Below are positions 43,881-53,275 of a stretch of 64,000 nt of DNA, one piece after another (positions within the stretch are counted from its first letter, which is position 1; the number at the start of each line of letters is the position of its first letter). Origin of the DNA: Vandiemenella viatica (lineage: Eukaryota; Arthropoda; Insecta; Orthoptera; Morabidae); NCBI GenBank assembly GCA_031002005.1, contig JARYHS010009186.1:256213199-256277198 (forward strand), given 5' to 3'. Position numbers and translations under genes: made by a program. The notes beneath the pieces were generated by a model, which saw nothing but the letters and a program-made list of their open reading frames with translations, did not search any database and was not told where the DNA came from.

Positions 43881-44633
43881 CAGTGTTTCCCAACCTTTTT
43901 TGGGTCATGTCCCACTTTTAACATTTTTTTTTGCCCCCCATACATAACTTTTAATTAAAAAATTATTTGTTATTAAATAAACTCATATATGATGGTTTTT
44001 GAAAGAAAACACTTTAATATTGTCATAAAACACAGTAAGTAAAATTAAAAACATATAATAAAATACTAAAATTCAGATTCAAAAGATTTTTAATAAAGAT
44101 TTATTATGGCAATTTAGTGTGATCCTTGCGCTTGATGCTTGCTACATAGAAATTTTATATTAGGCTCCAATTTAGTAAGCTTTAATCTCAAGTCTCCACG
44201 CTGTGTTATATCCAGTCGATTTCTTTTTTTTTATCAGTAAATCATTTACTGCACTAAATGCAGATTCGGCTAAATATGAAGATGGAAAAGGAAATAGAAG
44301 TTTTCTTGCACATTCTGTTGCATTTGGGTATTTGATTTTAGTTTCTTCACAAAGCCATGCCATTGCACCTTTTATATTAAATAAAAGTCAAGTTGATGAC
44401 TCAAATCATCCAGATGATATATTTTGCTAACATCAAACGAAACTATACCTAATAATTATTTACAGCACTGTTTTAAGAATTTGATTTTTTGGTATATTTG
44501 GTACCTATATCTAGCATTGCATTTAAATAACCCGAAGAGAAAGCTGTAAAGTCGTATCAAGTCAATTTCTAAATTGCCCCCCTAAAAAAACCAAATTGCC
44601 CCCTGTGGGGCGTGGGCCCCACGTTGGGAAATG
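43881..44633. mobile_element. hAT element, internally deleted, TSD ATCTATAC
   Basis: The left end is CAGTGTTTCCCAACC and the right end, reverse complement, is CATTTCCCAACGTGG, a hAT-type inverted repeat (a few bases are lost from the right tip). The 8-bp flanks atctatac are perfect (43873-43880, 44634-44641). The minus strand 44172-44363 keeps the C-terminal dimerisation block of a transposase. The target is the 3' tail of a LINE. Confidence 0.92.
44172..44363 (-). pseudogene. hAT transposase C-terminal fragment
   Basis: The frame contains 'KLLFPFPSSYLAESAFSAVNDLLIKKKK', the conserved hAT dimerisation region (FPSSYLxExxFSxxxxLL). Only about 60 residues are left; the zinc finger and catalytic domain have been deleted. 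It occurs within the 753-bp hAT element and cannot be functional alone. Confidence 0.85.
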
Positions 44634-44641
44634 ATCTATAC

Positions 44642-45570
44642 TCTGCAATTCAAAAGTATTGTGGGTGGCAGAGGGTGCTAAGCACCAATCCTAATTCTGT
44701 GCATTCCAATCCCGAACAGAATGAGGAAAGAAAGAATACATAAATGAATCAGTACGGCATCTTATTTCTCTAATCTTATCCCTCCTGTCATAGCGACCTA
44801 ACTAGGTTGGCTGCACTCGTAAATTAAAGAATTTCGTATAATCTCCAATAAATTCAAACGAAAACGACGTCTTCTGTCTGCCAAATAATCCCAGCCCAAT
44901 TTATTTATCAATTATGTGACATTTTCGCTAGGGTCTCCTCTGCACCTTCTCTAACGTGTCAATCAATCCCTTGCGATACGGATCCCAAACTCCACAAAAG
45001 TAATCCATATGCGGACGCAATAGTGTTTTGTACGCTATTTCCGTTGTATGAGCATTACAGCTTCTCAAAATATGACCTATGAATCGTAATCTGGAATTAG
45101 TTTTGCCTACGACGGAAGTTACGTGCAAGTCCCATTTCGTACTATTACTCCCAGATACTTCAGAAAATCAACCGAGTTAACGACTGAATTATTATATTTG
45201 TACTGTGAACAAACGGAGTCTTTTTGCTACTTATTTGCATTGCCTTGCACTTGGCACCATTCTGAAATAACATCCAATTCGCGCTGAATGTCTAAGCAAT
45301 CGCCAGAGCACCTTATTTCCCTGTAGATAAGTGCATCATCAGCAAACGATCACAACCTGCAATTAACGTTGTCACAAAGATCGTTTATAAAAATTAGGAA
45401 AAAGAAGTGGTCCTATTACACACTTCCTTGAGGAACGCCCGAAGTAACATCTCCGAGCTTAAAAGAGGCTTCCCTGTCAACAACGCCATACTGTGATCGA
45501 CCGTCTAGAAACTCGCGTATCCATTCACAAAATCTGCTCCGATATACCATCACCAGCCTGCTCTCTGTAG
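44642..45570 (-). pseudogene. CR1-like LINE (family 1), partial RT to 3' end
   Basis: The minus strand reads 'FCEWIREFLDGRSQYGVVDREASFKLGDVTSGVPQGSV', a decayed FADD region, then 'MHVTSVVGKTNSRLRFIGHILRSCNAHTTEIAYKTLLRPHMDYFCGVWDPYRKGLIDTLEKVQRR' in pieces. It is the same family as 52487-57640. The 3' UTR (44642-44760) is nearly identical to 52516-52640. It is 5'-truncated within the RT and frameshifted. Confidence 0.87.
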
Positions 45571-46374
45571 TAAACATGACAAGAGGATTAACAGGGAGAA
45601 TTGAACACATGGAACAACGCACAAACGCGCGGTATTGTGTATGATGGAGCGTAAATCGGTTATGACGCGTTAAACAGGCTTACAATACACACATTCATCA
45701 ATGTCTTTTGTAACCAACAAGCTATCAATGTTGTAAATAAAGAAAGTAAATACACGACTACTACAATATTAATACATACTGCCTTCGTAAATATTTTAAA
45801 GAAGGGAGCTACGTATTCTGATGCACCTATTTTCAGTAAGGTAGCAACAAATATCATATAGCTTTACTTTCTACAAGATTCAAACCTGCTATGAGGCGCT
45901 AATGTCTAGTTCTTTTCGGATGTTCACTTTCATTTCCAATACCTCGTGAGCACTGCTAACAATTTTTCCTGTGAGATGGATTTCCCATATTTAGTAAGTT
46001 TTGTTGGAGGGGACCAGGAGTTAACCTATTACAAACTCCCAGTGGAATGCAAGTCTTTTGGTCCCTCATTGAGCCACATGCTTCCTCACTTATAGCTTTT
46101 GATAAGTGAGAAGATCTTATTTGCAAACCTGTTGTTCTCCATTCTCAGCAGGTGTCGGTAAGACTTGAGCCTCCTACTTCGCATGCTGGTGTTGGCCATT
46201 TCCAGCAGATGGTACAATTCAGAGTTCGCTTTCAGTCGGTACTGGTTCCGTACGGGAGCACATTTTCCCCATGAATCTTTCTCAGGGTACGTCTTTCAGC
46301 TTTTCCCAGATTGTCCATGGTGCTCTTCCTGTTCAGCAGCAAGGTCTCTTCGTGTTATATGTTTTATTCTTCTA
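45571..46374. other. Unassigned DNA
   Basis: No gene or repeat is named in this stretch. Confidence 0.45.
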
Positions 46375-46588
46375 TTTTTTACTTATGGCTTTACGCCTTG
46401 TCGCCGTCGAGGTCATTAGAGGCGGGGTGGGATTGGGGACAAGGAACGGAAAGGAATTCGACCATAGCCTTTTTTAAAGGAAGCATCCCTGCATTCGCCT
46501 GGAGTAATTTGGATAAACCATGGAAAACCCAAATCTGGATGCCCGGACGGGGATTCGAACCGGTGTCCTTCCGAAAGCGAGGCCAGAG
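46375..46588 (-). repeat. SINE group A, 5'-truncated
   Basis: The minus strand runs from 'gcctcgctttcggaagg' (inside the tRNA head, A box lost) through B box and core to the 3' hairpin and A-rich tail. It borders the Penelope-like terminal sequence at 46589. Confidence 0.82.
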
Positions 46589-46635
46589 AACCGGCGCTGT
46601 GTCGTCTCAGTGGTAACTTCCCTATGACATCTCAC

Positions 46636-46667
46636 CTGATGAAGGCAGCGGAGGTTGCTGCCGAAAC
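46636..46667 (+). ncRNA. Hammerhead-like motif, Penelope-type
   Basis: The sequence reads CTGATGA (46636-46642), one A, a perfect 6-bp stem GGCAGC/GCTGCC (46644-46649 with 46657-46662, 7-base loop), then GAAAC (46663-46667). CUGANGA - helix II - GAAA is the catalytic core of hammerhead ribozymes, known to occur in Penelope-like elements. The extra A between core and stem departs from the consensus. Helices I and III are not obvious, so activity is uncertain. Confidence 0.55.
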
Positions 46668-47129
46668 GTTGTGGACAGAAGAACTTATCCGGCAGAATAC
46701 CCGAGAAGAATTCTTGTCAGCCATACGCGGGGAAAAACTTAATTCTCACGTAGGTGTTATCTTTGTTGTCCGTGTGTAACCGGGTCTATTTTTTGTAACC
46801 TGACGTTTCAGCCATGATTCTGTGGCTTTCATCAGAGAACTAACACGCCTGGGATTGCTGCCGCCCATAAACTGCTTCCGAAGCGCGTGAGTTTAGAATG
46901 ACGTCACAGGAGCTCCGCCGCCAGGGTCGCCAGTCCAGAGAGGGCTAGCGTCCCGTGTTTTACTGAGCAGGCATGAGCTTATTCGGTCAAGCTTGTAGTG
47001 TGACGCTTCGCACCACATTCAATGAAGTATTTTATAGTATTAATGGACGTGTATTAGTTTAATTACACATAAAATCTTGACCGATTTTTTTTTCTTCATA
47101 TAATTTTATAACATACACACTATCCGCGT

Positions 47130-49000
47130 TAATATTATCGGGTCTCTCTCTTTTTTTATTTCCAACGTTGCTCTGACTCGCCTGGGCCACCATCTTCTTT
47201 CCTGATCCAGTGCACTCATGTTACTGGATAAAATAGTGGTTGCCCTGTCGGCTGAATGTTGTGCTACAGATGCTTTGCTGACGTCGCTATTTTTAAAATA
47301 TCTAATGTTTTAATATGGAATTTGCTCGATCGCGCATTCTGTCTCGCCGCAACTGCACCTGGCATCTGTAATGTCTCCCCCTTGTCTTTTACCCTTAAAA
47401 ACGCGCCAGGAATCTCCTGGGTGCCCTACATACCGGACGGATATTTTTCTTTTTTGAAAGGCGACTCTCTGGAGGTGGGGTATGTTTGCCTGCTGGTTAC
47501 TTGTGCCGTGCTGGAGTACAGGATGGAGCTTGAGGTTGAAGCCTTGCGGCAACACCATCTCTTCTAGGTGGTGTTGGTTGTGGGGGCCTTCTTGATAACG
47601 TCAAGGCTGTAGCCGTTGGCCAGAAACGTCTCCTTTAAAATGTGTCTTTCAGCTTCGTCACTAACCATGGATGCATGGAAGCTTGAAGTATTTAAAATTG
47701 TGCGTGTCTCTGCTGGATGGTGGTGAGAGGATACAGTTTGTATGCGTGGACTTCCGATAAACTCCGTTTATCCATGGAGCCATCTTCTTTCCGCTTCACG
47801 ATCACATCCATAAAAGGAAGCTGTTTGTTCACCTCAACTTTCATGGTGAACTTAATTTTATCGTGAACGCTGTTTAAAGGCCTGGAGGGATTCTTTTCAA
47901 TAAAGCCATACCAGTATGACGAAAATGTCGTCCACGTATCGTATCTGTAAGGATGGTTTCAGATTGTAATTTTTGATGACTTCAGGCTCGAATGACTCCA
48001 TAAACACATCGGCCACGATTGGAGACAGTGGAAAACCTATCGCTGCGCCGGCTTCGGTAGCGTGGGGGCTAGAGTTCCGAAGGTCGCCGGTTCGACGGCC
48101 GAGGGCATAGGTGTTTAGTGTAAGTGTTGTGTGTACATGTCTTCTCCGTGTTGTAGTGTCCATGTGTCAATACTTGTTAGCAACAAATCACATTGAGCTG
48201 GCTGTATGGCCTCAGTAGCCGAATGCCATACAAAAATACAAACCTTGTCGCTACTTCCTTATTCTGCAGGTAGAAGTCATTTTTCTATCGTAAGAAAATT
48301 GTTGACATGATTCCGAAGCTTAATAGTAAGTCGTTGTCTTCCAGACGTCTGTCCTCGATTTTGTTTATAAAATTGGAAGAATTTCTAATTGTAAAAGTCG
48401 AGATCCTCAAATGCTTTAGTTTACCAGCCATGTATATTGCCAGCGTCGGAGATTGAAGCGCGCTGAGCACTGGTCGTAACAGCGAATTTCTTAAGCGTCA
48501 TCTGGTGGTAGGAAACTGAAGATTCCACCGCAGTGATATCTTCATCCACAGCCAGTTTTTTTCTGACGTTATCTCGGAATTGAGACCTTTGGCGAGAACT
48601 GAGTTCGTCTCGATTTCGATTGTTTCGTCTGTGAGCTTAACCATACATTTCTACAACAAAGTCTCCTCTGATTTCGGATGTGTTTGTTCTCCTAATCTGG
48701 AGAATCTGTTCTTAGTTTTTCCACGATAATTTATCCAGCACATCCCAGTCGTCGACATTTAATGTTTTGCTGAGGAACAAGTGGAGACTGGTGATTCTTA
48801 TTTCCATCACTGGAAGTTCACTTCGAGTGTGGTGAGTCAAAGTGCCTTATTAATTCTCTTCAATATTCGACTGACGGAAGACGTCTTTATAATGTCTGAT
48901 GTTAGGAAAGCCAGGAAGGATGTCTTCATCTCGGCATCTGCGCAGGAATGCTAGTTGACGCAGCCTCCTCTTCTGTCGGAGTGAACAGAATTGCTTGGTT
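47130..49000 (-). pseudogene. Penelope-like RT / GIY-YIG ORF, broken
   Basis: Read 5' to 3' on the minus strand: an N-terminal block 'LRQLAFLRRCRDEDILPGFPN' (about 48890-48950); 'LSALQSPTLAIYMAGKL' and 'EDNDLLLSFGIMSTIFLR' (48285-48470); a SINE; then 'AAIGFPLSPIVADVFMESFEPEVI' and 'LQIRYVDDIFVI' with the YVDD catalytic box (47925-48045); 'VNKQLPFMDVIVKRKEDGS' (about 47790-47840); and near the end 'RRWWPRRVRATLEI' (about 47150-47200), typical of the end of the GIY-YIG endonuclease. The Tyr-containing GIY-YIG core itself is damaged. Stops and frameshifts are frequent. This single RT plus GIY-YIG architecture defines Penelope-like elements. Confidence 0.85.
48047..48233 (+). repeat. SINE group D inside the Penelope-like element
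   Basis: The head 'gccggcttcggtagcgtggg' and a B-box-like 'cgccggttcgacggcc' are followed by a body ending in 'cattgagctggctgtatggcctcag', the same family as 56920-57172. The flanks 'aacctatcgctgc' and 'aaccttgtcgctac' look like a diverged TSD. Removing the insert brings the two RT blocks of the host element together. Confidence 0.8.
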
Positions 49001-49202
49001 AGTGTGAAGATACTTTACCCATAGAGACTCATCAAATGATTGCGTCAATTCTTTGACCTTGCGTTCCAGCCATCATTCTGTGATTTTCTTCAGAGTATTG
49101 CCATGCTTCGGATCGCTGCCGCCTACAGGAAGCTTCCGACGCCGCGCTCACCGTTTGAAGTGACGTCACTGGAGTTACCGCCAGCGTGGCCGGTCCGGTG
49201 GG

Positions 49203-49649
49203 GTTGCGTCAGGTTTCAACAAGTTGTCGCGGTTCCAGCCATATAACATGAACAGCGACTAGTCAAGTCTGCGCAGTGACACTGATAACTGTTCTGTAAT
49301 GCACTAGTAGCAGGAGTCGAGAACTCCTCTGTGATGTAGTAAGATTAAATATTTTCCCGGGGTATAGTTACAATGATGTATACCGCTGGATTGTGTTGTG
49401 AAAACACGATATTTCGACAACTAGCTCCGTCGTCTTCCTCAAGTGCGAAAACATCTGTACTGGTCGGCTGACCGACAGACACCGGTTTTTATATATTTGC
49501 ATTTCACTGAAGTGATCGGTGGTGAAAAAAGGCAATACAGTATTAAGCAAACTAATAACGAACATTGCATATTACATTCCTATATCCTCCACTAGTAACG
49601 GTTATTTATTTTTGATTTATCTTATGACCAAAGCACATAATCAATAATA
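49203..49649. other. Unassigned DNA with a Penelope-end-like tract
   Basis: At 49390-49450 the minus strand reads 'gaggaagacgacggagctag' followed by 'ttgtcgaaatatcgtg', like terminal regions of Penelope-like elements. No other feature is recognised. Confidence 0.45.
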
Positions 49650-50289
49650 CAAGGGGTGATCAAATGAAAAGGTACGAAACGACGTAAGAACGTAACAGTT
49701 AAATATTTGCATATTCCGCCATAGAAGAACGTAGCGAGACATCTCGGGATGCGATTGCAGTCTCTGACTGGGATCGGAGCACGCGCGGGCGCCCGCATGC
49801 GCAGTAGAGAGCAGAGGCTCTTATGAAAAGCGGCGTCCAAATGATGCGGCAGTCCGTATGAGGACAGGATGGCGTACAGGTGGGGGATGTGTACTGTGAG
49901 ACACTCCGACGCCTACGTAGGTCCATCAAGAACAAAAGACCGGGGCTGCTCACGGAGGGTGTGGTTCTGCTCCATGATAACGCGCGTCCACACGTCTTCA
50001 GAGTCACACACATGGAACTGGCCAAGTTCAAGTGGGAGACGTGGGACCATCCGCCCTACAGTCCACTGAAGAAACACCTGAAAGGGAAGCGCTTCAACTC
50101 GGACGACGTACTCGAGGACGCTGTGAAGGACTGGGTCTCGTCACGGCCACAGGAATTCTGGGAACAAGGAATCCTGCGGCTTGTTCATCAGTGGGATCGT
50201 TGTGCTCAGGCCTATGGTGTATATTTTGAATAAAGTCTACATTTGTACCCACCGTGTCGTTTCGTACCTTTTCATTTGATTACCCCTTG
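49650..50289. mobile_element. mariner element, internally deleted, TA-flanked
   Basis: The ends are CAAGGGGTGATCAAATGAAA and (right, reverse complement) CAAGGGGTAATCAAATGAAA, continuing as AGGTACGAAACGAC in both. TA flanks both sides (49648-49649, 50290-50291). At 640 bp it is about half the size of a full mariner (roughly 1.3 kb), and the first half of the transposase is missing. Confidence 0.92.
49880..50233 (+). pseudogene. mariner transposase C-terminal half
   Basis: The frame starts with 'YCETLRRLRRSIKNKRPGLL', then 'GVVLLHDNARPH' with the second catalytic D, 'KWETWDHPPYSP', and directly 'LKKHLKGKRFNSDD', 'FWEQGILRLVHQWDRCAQAYGVYFE'. In complete mariners the YSP motif is followed by DLAP and the last catalytic D; here that short segment is deleted, so the third acidic residue is gone. 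The first catalytic D and the N-terminal domain are also absent. It is the remaining coding part of the 49650-50289 element. Confidence 0.88.
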
Positions 50290-50384
50290 TACAATGATAT
50301 ACAATTGTTTCACACTCATAAAATGTAACATTAAATTATAGTTAAAATTAAAAATCGACATAGTGCAGCCAATGTAGAGCTTAA

Positions 50385-50640
50385 TTTGAAATATCTATGC
50401 AGTCTTTCGGTGATTCCCTGAAGGCTCGAAGTGGGCAATCAAAGGTCACGTGACGGATGGTTTGTTTTACCTCACCACAGTCGCGATTCGGTGAATCTGT
50501 CATTCCCCATGTGTAAAGAGATAAAGCAGATCTGCCGTGGCTATACCTGACTGTTGAGAGCTGCCCAGGTCCTACGGGGGAGGTCGAGTCCCTTTGAGCC
50601 TGTAATAACGGTAAAAACTGTTCCTGTCCTACTGAGGATG
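50385..50640 (-). pseudogene. LINE ORF2 C-terminal Cys/His fragment
   Basis: The minus strand reads 'LSTVRYSHGRSALSLYTWGM', 'SPNRDCGEVKQTIRHVTFDCPLRAF'. The pattern G-H ... W ... CxCG ... QTxxHxxxxCP is the Cys/His motif found at the end of ORF2 in several LINE groups. The rest of the LINE is missing. Confidence 0.65.
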
Positions 50641-50706
50641 AACAGTCACCCCCGTCTCTAAAGACCTCGCTGTTGAGAGACGTAAAGCAGTTATATGTAT
50701 ATAAAA
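50641..50706 (+). repeat. SINE group B 3' tail fragment
   Basis: Only the group B hairpin CGTCTCTAAAGACCTCGCTG ... GAGAGACG, followed by 'taaagcagtt' and an A-rich end, is present. Head and core are missing. Confidence 0.7.
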
Positions 50707-50709
50707 AAA

Positions 50710-51231
50710 GGGAACTTTCTGACAAGTGCTGCTAGGTGCCTAGCATCACCCACTGACCCGCTCACACGTGCTGTCGCTCGCCTGTCTTCCCCCGCACACT
50801 GCCTGATGTATCTGTTCCCAGCAGACACTTTGTGAGACTTGCTGTGGATTCTGTCGATATTCCCCGTCCGTCCAATCTGGCTATTTTTCCGATCAGAGTC
50901 GGTCGGCTGGCCAGGGGCAGATGTGTTTACAAGACGCCGCCTCAAACACCTGTTTGTTTGCCGGGGAAAGTCTCGCTGTGAAACCCTTAAACTGCGCATC
51001 GACTATGCTTGGCTGCCGCGCGATCCGTGTTCGAGCGCGGCAAACCGGTTACCGCGGCAGCCGCGTGCGGCAACACAACCCAACAGGACCGCGCCGCGAA
51101 CTATCCAGACACGGTCAGTTTTAACGAACCAACCATGACTGTTCCACGCGCACAGGCAACTGCCGCTTTCACTGTGATGCATCACACTGTATACTAGAAA
51201 CTTAAAAGAAAATCGCGTTGCTGGATGAGGA
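50710..51231. other. GC-richer unassigned DNA
   Basis: This stretch, especially 51000-51130, is rich in CpG and short palindromes. The open frames on both strands lack motifs. It could be an exon/promoter or an unrecognised repeat. Confidence 0.35.
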
Positions 51232-51241
51232 AATTGTATGT

Positions 51242-51537
51242 CATAGTAATTCCGTGTGGTCGGAATAACCTGGTGACGGGGTTTCTACTGGATGCGCATT
51301 CCGCCCCTGTCGTAGCCGCCTTAACCTAGCCCGGCAATCCTGCCGGGTACAGGGGACCAACAGTTTAACGTGTAATCCGAACCCCGGAAGGGTTCTGGTG
51401 TACTTCACAATACACAGCAAGTCAGAGGTGCAGGTCGGGTTAAGTGCCTACGAAAATCCCCGCCGATACAGGGATTCGAACCTGGGACCTTTCGATCTCC
51501 AGTCAGACGCCTTAACCACTGAGCCACCAGACCACTC
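51242..51537 (-). repeat. SINE group C, full length, TSD AATTGTATGT
   Basis: On the minus strand it begins with a tRNA-like head 'ggtctggtggctcagtggtt' (A box 'tggctcagtgg') and B box 'ggttcgaatcc'. A body with 'tccggggttcggattacacg' follows, ending in 'ccgaccacacggaattacta'. The flanks 51232-51241 and 51538-51547 read aattgtatgt. Confidence 0.9.
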
Positions 51538-51547
51538 AATTGTATGT

Positions 51548-52169
51548 TAATAAAATGCAATATGCAGGGGCGTAGCTACTATAGGGCCAGGCGGTGCAGT
51601 GCACCGGGAGCGCACCATAGACCTTCAGGGCAAAGGGCAACTTTTTTTTTTTTTTTAATAAAGCTCTGCCAAGTCTTTAAAGGGGATTAGACTTGATAAA
51701 GCTAAAAAAAAAAAAACTGGCTTGAGGGCCCAAAACGACGAAACGAAATGTTGGCGACCAAATTGTAAACATCACATTCGAGTATGTGTCATCGTCGGGT
51801 TTTATTTGTAAGGTGTTTTCTATTGCTGAATTTTATTATTTTGAATTACTGTTTTTAAGTACGTATTTTGGTTATAGTACAGCTTTATTATTGAAAAGAT
51901 GAGTGAGGGAGTATTGCAGTTTTTAGTTTTAAGAGAGTTGCTTGACGATAATGTGTATCCTGCTTGCCACAAAGGCACGATATCTAAAACCGCGTCCGGA
52001 ATTCACATTCCAATTTAATGAGCGAACAACACGTCACTGATACTGACGATGTCCAAAACTTTTTAAGAACGGAAAGTAAAATTTTCAATGAATTGGATAA
52101 AATGTGACCATTTATTGAAAAGGACACGAACATGAGGATTGTATTAATGTGAATAAACGATTGTTCGCT
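51548..52169. other. Unassigned DNA
   Basis: At about 51564 'caggggcgtagctactatag' looks like the left tip of a hAT-type MITE, but no matching right end was found. The rest is AT-rich and unassigned. Confidence 0.4.
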
Positions 52170-52405
52170 TATTTTTTTGCATTACGCCTCGTCGACGTCG
52201 AGATCATTAGAGGCAGGAAAGAACTGGAGGCAAGGATCGGGAAGGAATTCGGCCATGGCCTTTTGAAGGAACCATTCATGCATTCACTTGGAGTGATTTG
52301 AAGAAACCACGGAAAACGCTAATCTGGATGGGTGGACGGGGATTCAAACCCGCGTCTCCTCGAATGAGAGGACAGAAGGTCACCGCTCACCCAGCACGCT
52401 CGGTC
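52170..52405 (-). repeat. SINE group A
   Basis: The minus strand has 'ccgagcgtgctgggtgagcgg' (A box), a changed B box ('ggtttgaatcc'), the core and the 3' hairpin with 'gacgaggcgtaatgc'. It is moderately diverged. No clear TSD. Confidence 0.82.
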
Positions 52406-52676
52406 AGCTGTTCGAAACCCTGATGTTCTTAGCTAGTGGGCAGAGCGTCGAGGTTTTTAAATTTCTCACCTCTATATCGCCACACTCTATCTACATCTAC
52501 ATCTACATCTACATTCATACTCTGCAAATCACAAACATTGTGGGTGGCAGAGGGTGCTAAGCACCAATCCTAAACCCGCCCATTCCAATCCCGAATAGTG
52601 CGAGGAAAGAAGGAATACATATAAGTATCAGTACGGCATCTTATTTCTCTAATCTTATCCCTCCGGTCATTGCGAC

Positions 52677-53267
52677 CTAAATAGGTTGGCCGAAGAAGTA
52701 TTCCATTGCACTTGAAATTTTTTTTTTTTTTTGCATATTCTCCAATAAATTCGAACGCAAGCTACGTCGTCTGTCTTCCAAACTATCCCAGCCCAATCTA
52801 TGTATCAATTCTGTGACGCTTTCATAAGGGCTGTAACAACAAGTCACGAATCTAGCGGCTCTCCTCTGCACCCTCTCAACTGAGTCAATCAGAACCTTGC
52901 GATACGGATCCCAAACCCCACAACAGTAATCCAGATGCGGACGCACTAGTGTTTTATACGCTATCTCCTTTGTTTGAGCATTACAATTCCTCAAAATACG
53001 ACCTATGAATCGTAATTTAGAATTTGCCTTGCCTACGACGGAAGTTATGTGCTTGTCCCATTTCATGTTGCTTTGTACTATCACCCCCAGATACTTCACG
53101 GAATCAACCGTGTCAACAGGTGAATTGTTTATTTTGTACTCGTGAACAAACTGATTCTTCTTGTTACTTATCCGCATTGCCTTGCACTTTTTGCAATTAA
53201 GTGTAAGCTGCCATTTAAGGCACCAATCGAAAATAGCATCCAAATCACGCTGAATTTCTAAGCAATC
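52677..53267 (-). pseudogene. LINE family 1 ORF2 C-terminus
   Basis: The frame has 'AIFDWCLKWQLTLNCKKCKAM', 'VDSVKYLGVIVQSNMKWDKHI', 'AYKTLVRPHLDYCCGVWDP', 'VERVQRRAARFVTCCYSPYES' and 'LIHRLGWDSLEDRR'. It is open to the normal-looking end. It continues directly from the RT part: the residues before the hAT insertion ('YREIRCSD') and after it ('CLEIQRDLDAIFDW') are contiguous once the insert and one TSD are removed. Confidence 0.88.
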
Positions 53268-53275
53268 GTCGGAGC

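Larger units (their letters stand above)
46795..49202 (-). mobile_element. Penelope-like element with pseudo-LTRs
   Basis: Direct repeats at about 46795-46940 and 49055-49202 enclose a minus-strand reverse transcriptase-GIY-YIG ORF. Each repeat contains 'cagccat.attctgtg.tttt' and 'tgacgtcac.ggag.t.ccgcc'-type tracts. Pseudo-LTRs flanking a single ORF are the hallmark of Penelope-like retroelements. Hammerhead-like cores lie at the same place in both repeats (minus strand; 46805-46835 and 49063-49093). A group D SINE is inserted at 48047-48233. Confidence 0.85.

Noticed and set aside
51000..51180. CpG-rich patch considered as a promoter
   Set aside because: No initiator, TATA or downstream gene could be linked to it; composition alone is not enough.
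52489..52516. Short tandem repeat considered as a CRISPR-like or satellite array
   Set aside because: The 6-bp repeats are the 3' tail of the adjacent LINE. There are no spacers and no prokaryotic context.
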